A stretch of DNA of 64,000 nt from Oscillospiraceae bacterium (GTDB taxonomy: Bacteria > Bacillota > Clostridia > Oscillospirales > SIG627). The translations under genes were made by a program, and so were the position numbers. Shown piece by piece: positions 16,784 through 25,618 of the stretch; the stretch's first letter is position 1; every line of letters begins with the position of its first letter. The notes under the pieces were generated by a model. That model did not search any database, was not told the origin of the DNA, and saw only the letters and a program-made list of their open reading frames with translations. The DNA lies in contig SVQW01000004.1 in assembly GCA_015065085.1 (NCBI GenBank), positions 62,001-126,000 of the forward strand, in the 5' to 3' direction.

Positions 16784-18193
16784 TTATTTCTGTTCTTTTC
16801 CGCTGAAGCTGCGCACAAATATCTTTTTGAATCCGTTTTTATCAAAGGGGATTATGGGGTATAAATATCCCGTATCCGCCACGGTTCTGTTCAAGCAAAG
16901 TATCAAAAGCCACACTGCCAGCACAGCCACAAACCCCCATATGTCAAACAGCCAGGTGAACACCACCAGGGAAATTCTCATAAATTTGAAACAATATCCC
17001 AGCTCGTAATTCGTAGGTGAAAAGGTGGCAATAGCCGAAAATGCGGTGTAAAGTATAACCGGAGAAATAAACCATCCGCTTTTTACTGCAAAGTCACCAA
17101 GAATAAGTCCACCAACGATACTGACTGAGTTCTGCAGCTGCGAAGGTGAATTCATGGATGCCAGCTTAAGTCCGTCGATGGCGGTTTCTATAATGAGTAT
17201 CTGCAGTATTATGGGCACGGCATATTCATCCGTCACCTTTACAAAAGAAAGATATTCGGGCAATCGATGGGCATGATGAACCGCCAGATACCATATGGGC
17301 ACAAGGAATACTCCCGCAAAATAAGTCAGTATTCTCACCACTTTAAGATAGCTTGCCGTGACCGGCGGGAAATAGTATTCCTCCACATCATCAAAAAAGT
17401 CCAGTATGTTGGTGGGAAACAGCATCACAGACGGAGAATTATCAACTATTACAAGCAATTTCCCCTCCATAAGCTCGGCGCAAGCGCTATCCGGGCGCTC
17501 GATATATTTCACCTTGGGAAAAGGATTAAGATTAAGCCACTTTTTATTTTTTAACAGCTGTTCCGCAAGGCTCTCCTGAGACATACAGAGAGCCTTGGTT
17601 TTTATTTTTGTGATTTTTTCGCGTATTTTGTCCACCAGTCTCATATCAACCCTGTCTGCGATATAAACCATCGCAACATCGGTTTTCGAAATATCTCCCA
17701 CACTGAATCTTTCAAAAGACAGCTCCGGTGTACGGATATATCGCCGTATGAGAATGGTATTTTTGGTCAGATTTTCGTTAAATCCGATATGCGGTCCGCG
17801 CAATGTACGGCTTTTTTCCGGTTCCTCCACTCCCCTGTCGGGATAAGTTCTTACATCTATGACAAGTGCCTGCGAGTAGCCGTCGATGAACATAGCCACA
17901 TTTCCGCACAGCACGGCATCAACTATCTTTTGGTCATCATCGCTCACAAAGCTTTCTATTCTGGGTACAACCGCCCTGGCATATTCGTCCATATCGGAAT
18001 AGTCGCAGTCCTTGGTATAACATATTTTTTCATGGAATCTCAGCGTGTCCGCGCTGTTCACAAATCCCTCAATGTAGTAATAGCATGCCTCGCGGTTACC
18101 CGCCTTCATAGTAGTTTTGAGTACATCGAAAGTGCGGTCTGTGTGCAAAAGGCTGTCAAAAAGCTCAATATTCTTCTTAAGATTGTCTGTCAT
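16784..18193 (-). CDS. GerA-family spore germination protein (SpoVAF-like)
   Basis: Inner spore membrane protein of the GerA superfamily, 469 residues. The N-terminal soluble domain (1 to about 270) contains the family block RGPHIGFNENLTKNTILIRRYI (near residue 160), where SpoVAF and GerAA proteins share GP..GF.E.L..N..LIR. The C-terminal part has four to five membrane spans and ends in a short basic tail. In germinant receptors this A subunit works with B and C subunits, but none is adjacent here. SpoVAF, a lone A-type paralog that acts with SpoVA channels, is the better fit, though spoVA is not in view. No sigma-A promoter stood out upstream; a forespore sigma-G promoter would be expected. 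Confidence 0.85.
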   Translation of the reverse strand: MTDNLKKNIELFDSLLHTDRTFDVLKTTMKAGNREACYYYIEGFVNSADTLRFHEKICYTKDCDYSDMDEYARAVVPRIESFVSDDDQKIVDAVLCGNVAMFIDGYSQALVIDVRTYPDRGVEEPEKSRTLRGPHIGFNENLTKNTILIRRYIRTPELSFERFSVGDISKTDVAMVYIADRVDMRLVDKIREKITKIKTKALCMSQESLAEQLLKNKKWLNLNPFPKVKYIERPDSACAELMEGKLLVIVDNSPSVMLFPTNILDFFDDVEEYYFPPVTASYLKVVRILTYFAGVFLVPIWYLAVHHAHRLPEYLSFVKVTDEYAVPIILQILIIETAIDGLKLASMNSPSQLQNSVSIVGGLILGDFAVKSGWFISPVILYTAFSAIATFSPTNYELGYCFKFMRISLVVFTWLFDIWGFVAVLAVWLLILCLNRTVADTGYLYPIIPFDKNGFKKIFVRSFSGKEQK

Positions 18194-18247
18194 ACGGTTT
18201 TCCCTCTCTTTTTATGGAAACAAAATCAAATATTTTGTGCTCAGATA

Positions 18248-18276
18248 TTTACTTTTAGTTGTTTTTGTGGTATACT
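18248..18276 (+). promoter_or_regulatory. Possible upstream promoter for minD
   Basis: TTTACT, 17 bases, TATACT preceded by TGG. It lies 64 bases upstream of the better promoter of the same gene and could be a second start site. Confidence 0.4.
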
Positions 18277-18339
18277 TATACAGATAATGGCGGAGTTTTT
18301 TAACTCACTGTAAAATATTATATCATTTAACAATTTTTA

Positions 18340-18369
18340 TTGACACAGCGCACTGTTTTATGGTATAAT
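18340..18369 (+). promoter_or_regulatory. Promoter of minD
   Basis: TTGACA, 18-base spacer, TATAAT with TGG before it (extended -10), 35 bases ahead of the preferred TTG start. Confidence 0.82.
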
Positions 18370-18403
18370 ATGTACAATACATATAGAAACACAGGTGGAC
18401 TTT

Positions 18404-19198
18404 TTGGGGAATGTTATAATGATCACCTCCTGCAAAGGCGGTGTGGGTAAAACAACCGTAACCTCAGGCATTGCCGCGGCACTGGCATTGCAAGGCGCGA
18501 GCGTTATTGCGGTGGATATGGACTTTGGCGTACGCAGCCTTGACCTTGCTCTCGGCTTCGAGGACAGCGTATGCGCTGACGCTTACAATCTGATAACAGG
18601 CAAATGCGCGGTAGGAGATGCGTACACATCCGGATATTCTCTGCCTTCTCTGGCTTTTATGCCCGCACCAATAGGCTTTGACTTAAATATGCTGGAGGAA
18701 ATAACTGCCGAGCAGGTCGATTCGTTTTTAAAACAGCTGAAAAGTGAATTTGACTATGTTCTTCTGGATATGCCGGCAGGCTTCGGAAAGCTTTTTGAAC
18801 TGGTTGCTCACTCCGAGGCAGTGGACACGCCAGTTGTAGTGTGCTCCCACAGCCCATCTTCCGTACGTGCGGCGGAAAAAACCGCATTTGAACTTTGCCG
18901 TCTGGGAAAAAACAATCCACGTCTGGTTATCAATATGTTCAATATACCGTTTGTAAAAAAAGGCATTTACCCCGGCATAATCGACATAATCGAAAGAAGC
19001 TCCGTAAAGCTCCTCGGTGTCGTTCCTGCCGACAGCGGTATTGACGGTATTCAGCAGCATGGCGGTCTTATTAATTGTCTGACGCTGAAAACAGACGGAA
19101 CAAAAGCCATAAATAATATTGCGTTACGACTCAGCGGACAGCGCGTAAGCCTTATGGACAGCATTATGAAGGCATCCAAACGCGAAAAACTGCTTTGA
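18404..19198 (+). CDS. minD: Septum site-determining ATPase MinD
   Basis: Membrane-cycling ATPase that places the division septum, here about 264 residues. It has the deviant Walker A motif CKGGVGKTT with the signature lysine, then VDMDFGVRSLDLALG (switch I) and YVLLDMPAGFG (switch II). The C-terminus (SIMKASKREKLL) could form a basic amphipathic membrane-targeting helix. Start choice: TTG at 18404 lies five bases after AGGTGG and keeps the first beta strand (GNVIMITS). GTG at 18395 and ATG at 18419 are alternatives; the ATG would cut that strand. mgsA follows after 28 bases, a neighbour often seen beside min genes in Clostridia. minC and minE are not adjacent. Confidence 0.85.
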   Translation: MGNVIMITSCKGGVGKTTVTSGIAAALALQGASVIAVDMDFGVRSLDLALGFEDSVCADAYNLITGKCAVGDAYTSGYSLPSLAFMPAPIGFDLNMLEEITAEQVDSFLKQLKSEFDYVLLDMPAGFGKLFELVAHSEAVDTPVVVCSHSPSSVRAAEKTAFELCRLGKNNPRLVINMFNIPFVKKGIYPGIIDIIERSSVKLLGVVPADSGIDGIQQHGGLINCLTLKTDGTKAINNIALRLSGQRVSLMDSIMKASKREKLL

Positions 19199-19226
19199 CA
19201 AATTCTAAAAATAAAGGAGATTTTAT

Positions 19227-19634
19227 ATGGAAATTGCTTTAATCGCTCATGATAACAAGAAAGAACTCATGACTCAGTTTTGCATCGCATATTGCGGGGT
19301 CCTTTCAAAGCACAATATCTGTGCAACAGGTATTACCGGCAAGAATATTACCGATGCTACCGGATTGAAAATAGAGCGTCTTTTAAGCGGTACCCAGGGC
19401 GGCGATCAACAGATTGCATCCCGTATATCTTACAATGAAATTGACGTTCTCCTCTATTTCAGAGACACCTCTCCCAACAGCACTTTTGACGAAACAGAGA
19501 TGAATATTCTTCGCCTGTGCGATATATATAATATTCCCGTCGCAACCAACATTGCCACCGCAGAGGCTATAATCATGGCTCTCGACCGCGGCGACCTTGA
19601 TTGGCGCGAAATCGTTAATCCCAACAAACATTAA
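19227..19634 (+). CDS. mgsA: Methylglyoxal synthase family protein with altered active site
   Basis: Methylglyoxal synthase turns dihydroxyacetone phosphate into methylglyoxal and phosphate, a bypass of lower glycolysis. The 135 residues match the family from end to end. AHDNKK (His8, Lys12), GGDQQ with the catalytic Asp60 and the C-terminal GDLDWREIV are kept. However, the segment that usually reads DPLxxxPHxPD reads DTSPNSTFDET here. By alignment with the Escherichia coli enzyme, His98 becomes Phe87 and Asp101 becomes Thr90; Ile36 also stands where Thr47 is expected. The fold is surely that of MgsA, but activity is doubtful. The gene has a good AAAGGAG site and sits after minD. Confidence 0.88.
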   Translation: MEIALIAHDNKKELMTQFCIAYCGVLSKHNICATGITGKNITDATGLKIERLLSGTQGGDQQIASRISYNEIDVLLYFRDTSPNSTFDETEMNILRLCDIYNIPVATNIATAEAIIMALDRGDLDWREIVNPNKH

Positions 19635-19647
19635 ACTGTAAATCATT

Positions 19648-19680
19648 CAAAGTACAGTGCACATATGTGGCTGTACTTTG
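19648..19680 (+). terminator. Hairpin between mgsA and hisS
   Basis: CAAAGTACAG pairs with CTGTACTTTG over a 13-base loop, 13 bases after the mgsA stop. There is no T run, so it may be a weak terminator or an RNA-stability element. Confidence 0.5.
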
Positions 19681-19723
19681 TGTACGTCAATACCAACTAT
19701 GACAAAAGAAAGGATTGTTCACT

Positions 19724-20977
19724 TTGATACAGAAACCCAGAGGAACTATTGATATTCTCCCCGACAAAGCCGCAATATGGCTGGAGGTGGAGAACCGTAT
19801 ACGCAAGATCGCAAAACGCTACGGCTTCGGTGAAATACGCCTGCCCACCTTTGAGGTAACCGAGCTTTACAACCGCGGTGTAGGAGACACCTCCGACGTT
19901 GTGCAGAAGGAAATGTACACATTCACCGACAACGACAACCGTTCCATCAGCCTTCGCCCCGAGGGCACTGCGGGTGTTGTTCGCAGTATAATAGAAAACG
20001 GACTTTGCTCCGAAGCAATGCCGCTGTCTCTTTATTACATCATCTCCTGCTTCCGTTACGAAAAGCCACAGGCCGGCCGATCCAGAGAGTTTTTTCAGTT
20101 CGGTGTGGAAATGTTCGGCGCCGATTCTCCGACCGCAGATGCAGATGTAATAATGCTTGCTTCCGATATTTTTGACGAATTCGGACTCAACGTGCGTCTT
20201 GAAATAAACTCAATCGGATGTCCGGAGTGCCGTCCAAAATATCATGCGGCTCTCAAGGAGTATTTTGCCTCAAATATAGACGATTTATGCGATACCTGCA
20301 AAGGACGTCTGGAAAAAAATCCTCTTCGTATTCTGGACTGCAAAAGCCCCATTTGTTCTGCCATTGCTAAAAACGCGCCTCACACTATTGATTATCTGTG
20401 TGATGACTGCAAGAATCACATGGAGGGGCTCAAGGAGCTTCTCACCAAGGCAGGACGTGAATTCACCGTCAATTCCCGCATCGTACGCGGTCTTGACTAT
20501 TACCGCAAAACGGTATTTGAATTTATCAGCGAGGACATCGGTGCCCAAAGCACCGTTTGCGGCGGCGGACGCTACGACGGTCTTGTTCAGTCTCTTGGCG
20601 GTCCCGCACTCAGCGGTATAGGCTTCGGCATGGGTCTTACCCGTCTTATGATGGTGCTTGAGGCTCAGAACAAGCTTCCTGCGGTCAGCGACAGCATAGA
20701 TATATATATCGCCTCCCTCGGTCAGAGTGCCGTTTCGGAAGGTTTCAGACTTTCTTCCCGGCTTCGCAAAGCGGGCTTCAGAGCGCAATGTGACCTTGTA
20801 GGACGTTCTCTTAAAGCTCAGATGAAATATGCCGATAAAAAATCCGCCCGTTTTGTTTTGATTCTGGGCGACAGCGAAATAGAAAACCGCAAATGTATGC
20901 TTAAAAACATGCAAACCAGCGAACAAAACGAGGTTTCGCTGGACGATATTCAGTCAATAATAAATCATATTAAATAA
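19724..20977 (+). CDS. hisS: Histidine-tRNA ligase
   Basis: Class II aminoacyl-tRNA synthetase that charges tRNA-His, 417 residues. The start is set at the TTG giving MIQKPRGTIDILP, the usual N-terminus. A TTG three codons earlier lies directly on the ribosome binding site and is unlikely. Motif 2 is in CFRYEKPQAGRSREFFQFG, the histidine-specific motif is RGLDYYRKTVFEF, and motif 3 is in SGIGFGMGLTRLMM. An anticodon-binding domain fills the C-terminal 100 residues. aspS follows after 19 bases; the hisS-aspS pair is common in Firmicutes. Confidence 0.97.
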   Translation: MIQKPRGTIDILPDKAAIWLEVENRIRKIAKRYGFGEIRLPTFEVTELYNRGVGDTSDVVQKEMYTFTDNDNRSISLRPEGTAGVVRSIIENGLCSEAMPLSLYYIISCFRYEKPQAGRSREFFQFGVEMFGADSPTADADVIMLASDIFDEFGLNVRLEINSIGCPECRPKYHAALKEYFASNIDDLCDTCKGRLEKNPLRILDCKSPICSAIAKNAPHTIDYLCDDCKNHMEGLKELLTKAGREFTVNSRIVRGLDYYRKTVFEFISEDIGAQSTVCGGGRYDGLVQSLGGPALSGIGFGMGLTRLMMVLEAQNKLPAVSDSIDIYIASLGQSAVSEGFRLSSRLRKAGFRAQCDLVGRSLKAQMKYADKKSARFVLILGDSEIENRKCMLKNMQTSEQNEVSLDDIQSIINHIK

Positions 20978-20996
20978 ACAGGAGATTATAAAAACC

Positions 20997-22772
20997 ATGT
21001 ACAGAACAATATACTGCGGAGAACTGCGAGAAGAACACATCGGTCAGCAGGTAAAGGTATGCGGATGGGTACAGCGTCAGCGCGATCTGGGTGCGCTCAT
21101 ATTCATTGATCTGAGAGACCGCACCGGCATAGTACAGCTCGCATTTGATGAAAACAGCAGCAAAGACGACTTTGAAAAGGCATTTACCGCCCGTTCGGAA
21201 TACGTTCTCTGTGCAACGGGTACAGTTCGTTCCCGCGGTGAAAACGCCAAGAATCACAACATTCCCACAGGTCTTGTGGAAATCGCGGTTACAAAGCTTG
21301 AAATAATCACCGCAGCGCAGACACCTCCTTTTGAAATAGTTGACAACTCCAATGCACGCGATGAATTAAGACTTAAGCACCGCTATCTTGACCTGCGCCG
21401 TCCCGAGCTGCAAAGCAAGATAATTGCGAGAAGCAAAATCGGCACCATCGTACGTAACTTCTTTGCGGACAACGGTTTTATTGACGTAGAAACCCCTATT
21501 CTTGTAAAATCCACCCCGGAGGGTGCACGTGACTACCTTGTTCCAAGCCGTGTTCATCCCGGATCTTTCTATGCGCTCCCCCAGTCTCCTCAGCTTTACA
21601 AACAGCTTCTCATGGTATCCGGCTTTGACCGTTACTTCCAGATAGCACGCTGCTTCCGCGACGAGGACCTGCGTGCAGACCGTCAGCCCGAGTTCACACA
21701 GATAGATATCGAGATGTCTTTTGTTGACCAGGAAGACGTAATTGAGATAAACGAGCGTTTCCTCAAGCATCTTTTTAAGGAATACAAGGGCATCGACATT
21801 CAGCTTCCTCTCATGCGTATGCCTTATGACGAGGCTATGCTTAAATACGGCTGTGACAAACCCGATTTGCGTTTCGGTTTTGAAATAGTTGAGCTTACCG
21901 ACATCCTTAAGGACTGCGGCTTCAAGGTATTTGCCGACACAATTCAGAACGGCGGAAAAGTACGCGCCATCAACGTAAAGGGTGGCGGCACATTTACACG
22001 TAAAGAAATTGACAATCTTACGGATTTTGTCAAGACCCAGTACAAAGCCAAGGGACTTGCATGGACAAAAAACAACAACGGAGAAATTTCTTCTTCCTAC
22101 GCGAAGTTCATTACTGAAGAAGAAAACAAAGCAATTTACGATGCAATGGGCTTTGAAAGCGGCGATATTATATTCATCGTTGCCGACAAGACAAAGGTTG
22201 TTTGCGCGGCTCTGGGTGCTTTGCGCTGTGAGGTTGCAAAGCGCATGAACATTATTGACCCCAACGATTACAAGCTTTTGTGGGTAACAGACTTCCCCAT
22301 GTTTGAGTATGACGAAGAGGAAGACCGCTATGTTGCTACCCACCACCCCTTTACCGCCCCCCGCGATGAGGATGTCCGGTATCTCTTAAGCGACCCTGCC
22401 AAGGTTTACTCCAAGGCTTACGACATCATTATCAACGGAAGCGAAGCAGGAGGCGGCTCGGTACGTATCCACACCCCTGAGGTTCAGAACAAGGTATTTG
22501 AAGCCATCGGACTTTCAAAGGAAGAAAGCGAAATCAAGTTCGGCTATCTGCTGGAAGCCTTCAAATACGGTGTGCCTCCTCATGCAGGTCTTGCTTACGG
22601 CTTTGACCGTCTGGTTGGATTACTGCTTGGTACCGATGCAATACGCGATGTAATTGCTTTCCCCAAGGTCCAGAATGCTTCGGAGCTTATGACCGACTGT
22701 CCCTCCGAGGTCCCCCAGAAATCTCTGGATGAGCTTTCCATCGCACTTAATCTCCCAAAAACGGAAGAATAA
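20997..22772 (+). CDS. aspS: Aspartate-tRNA ligase
   Basis: Class II synthetase for tRNA-Asp, 591 residues, the bacterial length. An N-terminal OB fold recognises the anticodon (VKVCGWVQRQRDLGALIFIDLRD). The catalytic core carries TPEGARDYLVPSR, then motif 2 in FRDEDLRADRQPEFTQIDIE and motif 3 in GLAYGFDRLVGLLLG. The bacterial GAD insert lies between about residues 280 and 430. The gene forms an operon with hisS and ends in a terminator. Whether it also charges tRNA-Asn cannot be read from the sequence. Confidence 0.97.
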   Translation: MYRTIYCGELREEHIGQQVKVCGWVQRQRDLGALIFIDLRDRTGIVQLAFDENSSKDDFEKAFTARSEYVLCATGTVRSRGENAKNHNIPTGLVEIAVTKLEIITAAQTPPFEIVDNSNARDELRLKHRYLDLRRPELQSKIIARSKIGTIVRNFFADNGFIDVETPILVKSTPEGARDYLVPSRVHPGSFYALPQSPQLYKQLLMVSGFDRYFQIARCFRDEDLRADRQPEFTQIDIEMSFVDQEDVIEINERFLKHLFKEYKGIDIQLPLMRMPYDEAMLKYGCDKPDLRFGFEIVELTDILKDCGFKVFADTIQNGGKVRAINVKGGGTFTRKEIDNLTDFVKTQYKAKGLAWTKNNNGEISSSYAKFITEEENKAIYDAMGFESGDIIFIVADKTKVVCAALGALRCEVAKRMNIIDPNDYKLLWVTDFPMFEYDEEEDRYVATHHPFTAPRDEDVRYLLSDPAKVYSKAYDIIINGSEAGGGSVRIHTPEVQNKVFEAIGLSKEESEIKFGYLLEAFKYGVPPHAGLAYGFDRLVGLLLGTDAIRDVIAFPKVQNASELMTDCPSEVPQKSLDELSIALNLPKTEE

Positions 22773-22782
22773 GATTTATTTG

Positions 22783-22818
22783 TTACACAGAGGCACTGTA
22801 AATGGCGCCTCTGTGTAA
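22783..22818 (+). terminator. Hairpin terminator after aspS
   Basis: TTACACAGAGGC pairs perfectly with GCCTCTGTGTAA over a loop of about 12 bases, starting 10 bases after the aspS stop. An ATG in its loop is in frame with the next gene but is not a credible start. Confidence 0.75.
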
Positions 22819-22843
22819 TTTCACTTACGAAACGAGGGATATT

Positions 22844-24289
22844 TTGAAAAAGACTTATATTACCAATATGCCGGATCATATCGGCTCATTTCTGAAAGCC
22901 AGCAAATGTTTTGCGGAGCTTGGCATAAATATAACACGTGTAAGCTACAACAAAGCAGTTGATGTTCACACACTTTTCATCGATGCAGACGGCACACCGG
23001 AACAGCTCGAAAGGGCAGATGAAATACTTTCGGACTTTGGGTATCTTCAACAGAATGATAAAAAATCTCCCGGTGTTGTGCTGCTTGAATTCAGATTGGA
23101 AGACCGACCCGGAAGCGTAACAAATATACTGTCTCTTATAAACGAATTTGATTTCAACATTTCATATATAAGCTCTCAGGAAAACGGAACGGATTACCAG
23201 CTTTTCAAAATGGGGCTTTATGTAGAAGATGCGGAAAAGATATCGGAATTTCTTGCAGAAGCCGAAAAGCTGTGCCAGGCACGCATAATAGATTACAATC
23301 ACTCCGAAAAGGTGTACGATAACAGCATATTTTATAATTCCTTTGTGGAGAGCATCGCAAAAGATCTTATGCTCACCGCAGATATGAAACAGCGGCTCAT
23401 GATAAACACCAACCTTGCCATGCAGACTTTGGACGAGCAGGGACTTTCGCCTTACAAAACATTCGACAGTATCGGAAAATTTGCCCATCTTCTCATGGCA
23501 TACAAAAATGACAATTTCATTCCCAGAATAACCACGCACTCTCTTACTGCCCAAACCGAGCTTATTCTGATAGAGCCGCCCTGCGGAAGCAATACCGCTA
23601 TTATCAAGCATGAAAACGAAGTACTGTTTGTTGACAGCGGATATGCCTGCTATCGAAATGAGATGGAAGAAATATTCCGAAAAGCGCTTCCCGAATACGA
23701 CACCATGAAGAAAACCGTTCTGGTAACACACGCCGATGTGGATCACTGCGGACTTCTGCCGATTTTTGACCGCATAATAACCAGTTACAAAACAATGGAA
23801 TGTCTGACAGCGGAGTACGAGGGCGAAAACAGCCTTCGTGAAGAAAATCCGCTTCACAGACCGTATGTAAACATCTGCAAAATACTCACAGGATACATGC
23901 CTCCCTCCCCCGACAAAATTGAAGTGTTGTGGGGCGGACGCACAGACCAGAAAGAACCGCTTGTGCAAACGGGATTTTTCAATTTTGGTGATATGCACTT
24001 TGAAGTATATGAAGGTGCAGGCGGACATCTTCAAGGCGAAATAGTGCTCATTGATTATGCAAATCACGTTGCATTCACAGGTGATATATATATAAATGTG
24101 AGAGGGCTTACACCCGAGCAAGCACAATACAACCAATACGCGCCAATACTTCTCACTTCGGTGGATACAAAAAAGGAGCTTTCCGCTTTGGAGCGTAATG
24201 CTGTTTTACAGCGTCTTGGTACGGGAAAATGGCAGATATTCGGCGGACACGGATATAAAAAGGATTATTCAATATCACTTGAAAAATAA
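22844..24289 (+). CDS. ACT-ACT-metallo-beta-lactamase fusion protein
   Basis: Cytosolic protein of 481 residues with an unusual order of domains. Residues 3-66 and 77-150 look like two ACT small-molecule sensor domains; both begin with a strand followed by GS and a helix (DHIGSFLKAS, DRPGSVTNIL). A helical linker follows. Residues 235-481 are a metallo-beta-lactamase fold with the metal motif HADVDH (296-301), further conserved His/Asp (GGHLQGE, FTGDIY) and a late GGHGYK. The variant HxDxDH occurs in known hydrolases of the fold. An amino acid bound by the ACT part may regulate the hydrolase, but the substrate is unknown. The start TTG at 22844, five bases after GAGGG, avoids the terminator of aspS. 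Single gene with its own terminator. Confidence 0.75.
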   Translation: MKKTYITNMPDHIGSFLKASKCFAELGINITRVSYNKAVDVHTLFIDADGTPEQLERADEILSDFGYLQQNDKKSPGVVLLEFRLEDRPGSVTNILSLINEFDFNISYISSQENGTDYQLFKMGLYVEDAEKISEFLAEAEKLCQARIIDYNHSEKVYDNSIFYNSFVESIAKDLMLTADMKQRLMINTNLAMQTLDEQGLSPYKTFDSIGKFAHLLMAYKNDNFIPRITTHSLTAQTELILIEPPCGSNTAIIKHENEVLFVDSGYACYRNEMEEIFRKALPEYDTMKKTVLVTHADVDHCGLLPIFDRIITSYKTMECLTAEYEGENSLREENPLHRPYVNICKILTGYMPPSPDKIEVLWGGRTDQKEPLVQTGFFNFGDMHFEVYEGAGGHLQGEIVLIDYANHVAFTGDIYINVRGLTPEQAQYNQYAPILLTSVDTKKELSALERNAVLQRLGTGKWQIFGGHGYKKDYSISLEK

Positions 24290-24290
24290 A

Positions 24291-24324
24291 AAATGCGGTG
24301 CTGAAAAATCAGCACCGCATTTTA
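24291..24324 (+). terminator. Terminator between the ACT-lactamase gene and the TIM-barrel operon
   Basis: AAATGCGGTGCTGA / TCAGCACCGCATTT with a four-base A loop. It has T runs on both strands, so it can serve both convergent units. Confidence 0.9.
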
Positions 24325-24340
24325 TCATATATTTAACACA

Positions 24341-25618
24341 TCAATCAACAGTTACAAATACACCGTCGCCCTGTTCAAGCTTTACGGTGTACACGCCGTT
24401 TACGGGTGTAAGCTCCTGAGGTTCGCCATCGTAGTAAAGGGTTACCTTGCCCTGAGCCTTAAAGGTGATTACAGAGCCCTTGGGTTCTTTCCAGTCCTGC
24501 TGATTAACGAGAGTAAAGGCGTTGCCCTTTCCCTCTTTCTTTTCAAAGCATCCGACCAGAAGAGGTGTATCACAGGTAAGGTCGGTAATTGCCTTGAATT
24601 CTTTATACGGATTGTACATTTCAAGATAAGGAGTAGCTTCGGGAGTAGAGTTTACATTGAATGCTCCCACGTATTTATAAGATACATACAAATCAGACAG
24701 CTTATGAAGTCCCTGTGCCATGCGCTGAATGGCAAAATAAATTTTTGTCTTGTCTCCGCGCACGTCAAAGGCACATCCTGTATGAGATGTACAAGTAGCA
24801 AAGATATAGTAAAGAATAGTCTTGGCACCGAAAGACAGCATAGTGTATGCCTGCCATCTTATTTCAGCCTCATTGGGCTCGCGTACCCAGCTTCCCCAGG
24901 AACAGGTCTGGATATATACCCAGAAGTCACGTCCCGAATCCCGGCAGGCATTCGCAACGATTTCGATGTTCTTCACATAATCCTTATAGTAGGTAGGAGT
25001 ATATTCTGCAGGGAACATTTCCGGATATTTTGGATGAGGCTCTCTCATGCAAGGGTAAATATCAACGCAGATATAATCCGTATCAAGCTTTTCAACGTAT
25101 TGATCAACATATTCCTGATATGTAGCCGCCGCGGTATCAAAATACTCAATGGGTGCCATCCATGCACCTCCGGCCAGCTGGCGTGCGTTTGCATACATTG
25201 GCAAAAGGTTGATGTACGGACGCTTGCCCGGATGCAGTGCTCTGAAATCATCCACTGATTTTCTCAATTCGTCATAATGAACGGTGCCCGGTTCGTCGAC
25301 AAACATGTAAGTGGTAAATGCGGGCTTGTCCTTAAACCACAGATTATCGTTTTTTTCCTTGTCAAACATATGTGCGCCCATAAAGTGCTTATCGGTGCTG
25401 TCGGCATGAGCTATTGCTTCAATACCGTACTTGGCAAGTAAATCGAGGAATTCTTCACGCTTATCGGTGGGAATATGGTCAACATTAATGGTGAGTATGT
25501 CAATTCCTGCTTCGGCAAGTGCTTTTACATGCGCCTCATCATAGTGAAGTGTTGCCAGCATCGCACCTGTGCGTATACGGTTATCCTTAAGGGTCTCAAC
25601 AAGTGTTTTTTCAGCCAT
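24341..25618 (-). CDS. TIM-barrel hydrolase-like protein, paralog 1
   Basis: Soluble protein of 425 residues without a signal peptide. One of four related proteins in this window. The first 330 residues read as a (beta/alpha)8 barrel related in style to retaining glycoside hydrolases: VDEPG (107-111), YINLLPMYAN (135-144), TDYICVDIYPC (180-190) and FWVYIQTCSW (232-241). Glu109 is a candidate catalytic acid. The last 90 residues are a small beta domain ending in GDGVFVTVD. I cannot place it in a numbered GH family. Start chosen at the ATG after GGAGAA; its first bases overlap the end of the DUF4838 gene. Last gene of the operon. Substrate unknown, probably a sugar fragment brought into the cytosol. 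Confidence 0.7.
   Translation of the reverse strand: MAEKTLVETLKDNRIRTGAMLATLHYDEAHVKALAEAGIDILTINVDHIPTDKREEFLDLLAKYGIEAIAHADSTDKHFMGAHMFDKEKNDNLWFKDKPAFTTYMFVDEPGTVHYDELRKSVDDFRALHPGKRPYINLLPMYANARQLAGGAWMAPIEYFDTAAATYQEYVDQYVEKLDTDYICVDIYPCMREPHPKYPEMFPAEYTPTYYKDYVKNIEIVANACRDSGRDFWVYIQTCSWGSWVREPNEAEIRWQAYTMLSFGAKTILYYIFATCTSHTGCAFDVRGDKTKIYFAIQRMAQGLHKLSDLYVSYKYVGAFNVNSTPEATPYLEMYNPYKEFKAITDLTCDTPLLVGCFEKKEGKGNAFTLVNQQDWKEPKGSVITFKAQGKVTLYYDGEPQELTPVNGVYTVKLEQGDGVFVTVD

Noticed and set aside
21366..22346. Open frame of 326 codons on the minus strand
   Set aside because: Antisense to aspS, Cys- and Val-rich, typical mirror of a well-conserved coding frame.
23162..24136. Open frame of 324 codons on the minus strand
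   Set aside because: Antisense to the ACT-lactamase gene; composition unlike a real protein.
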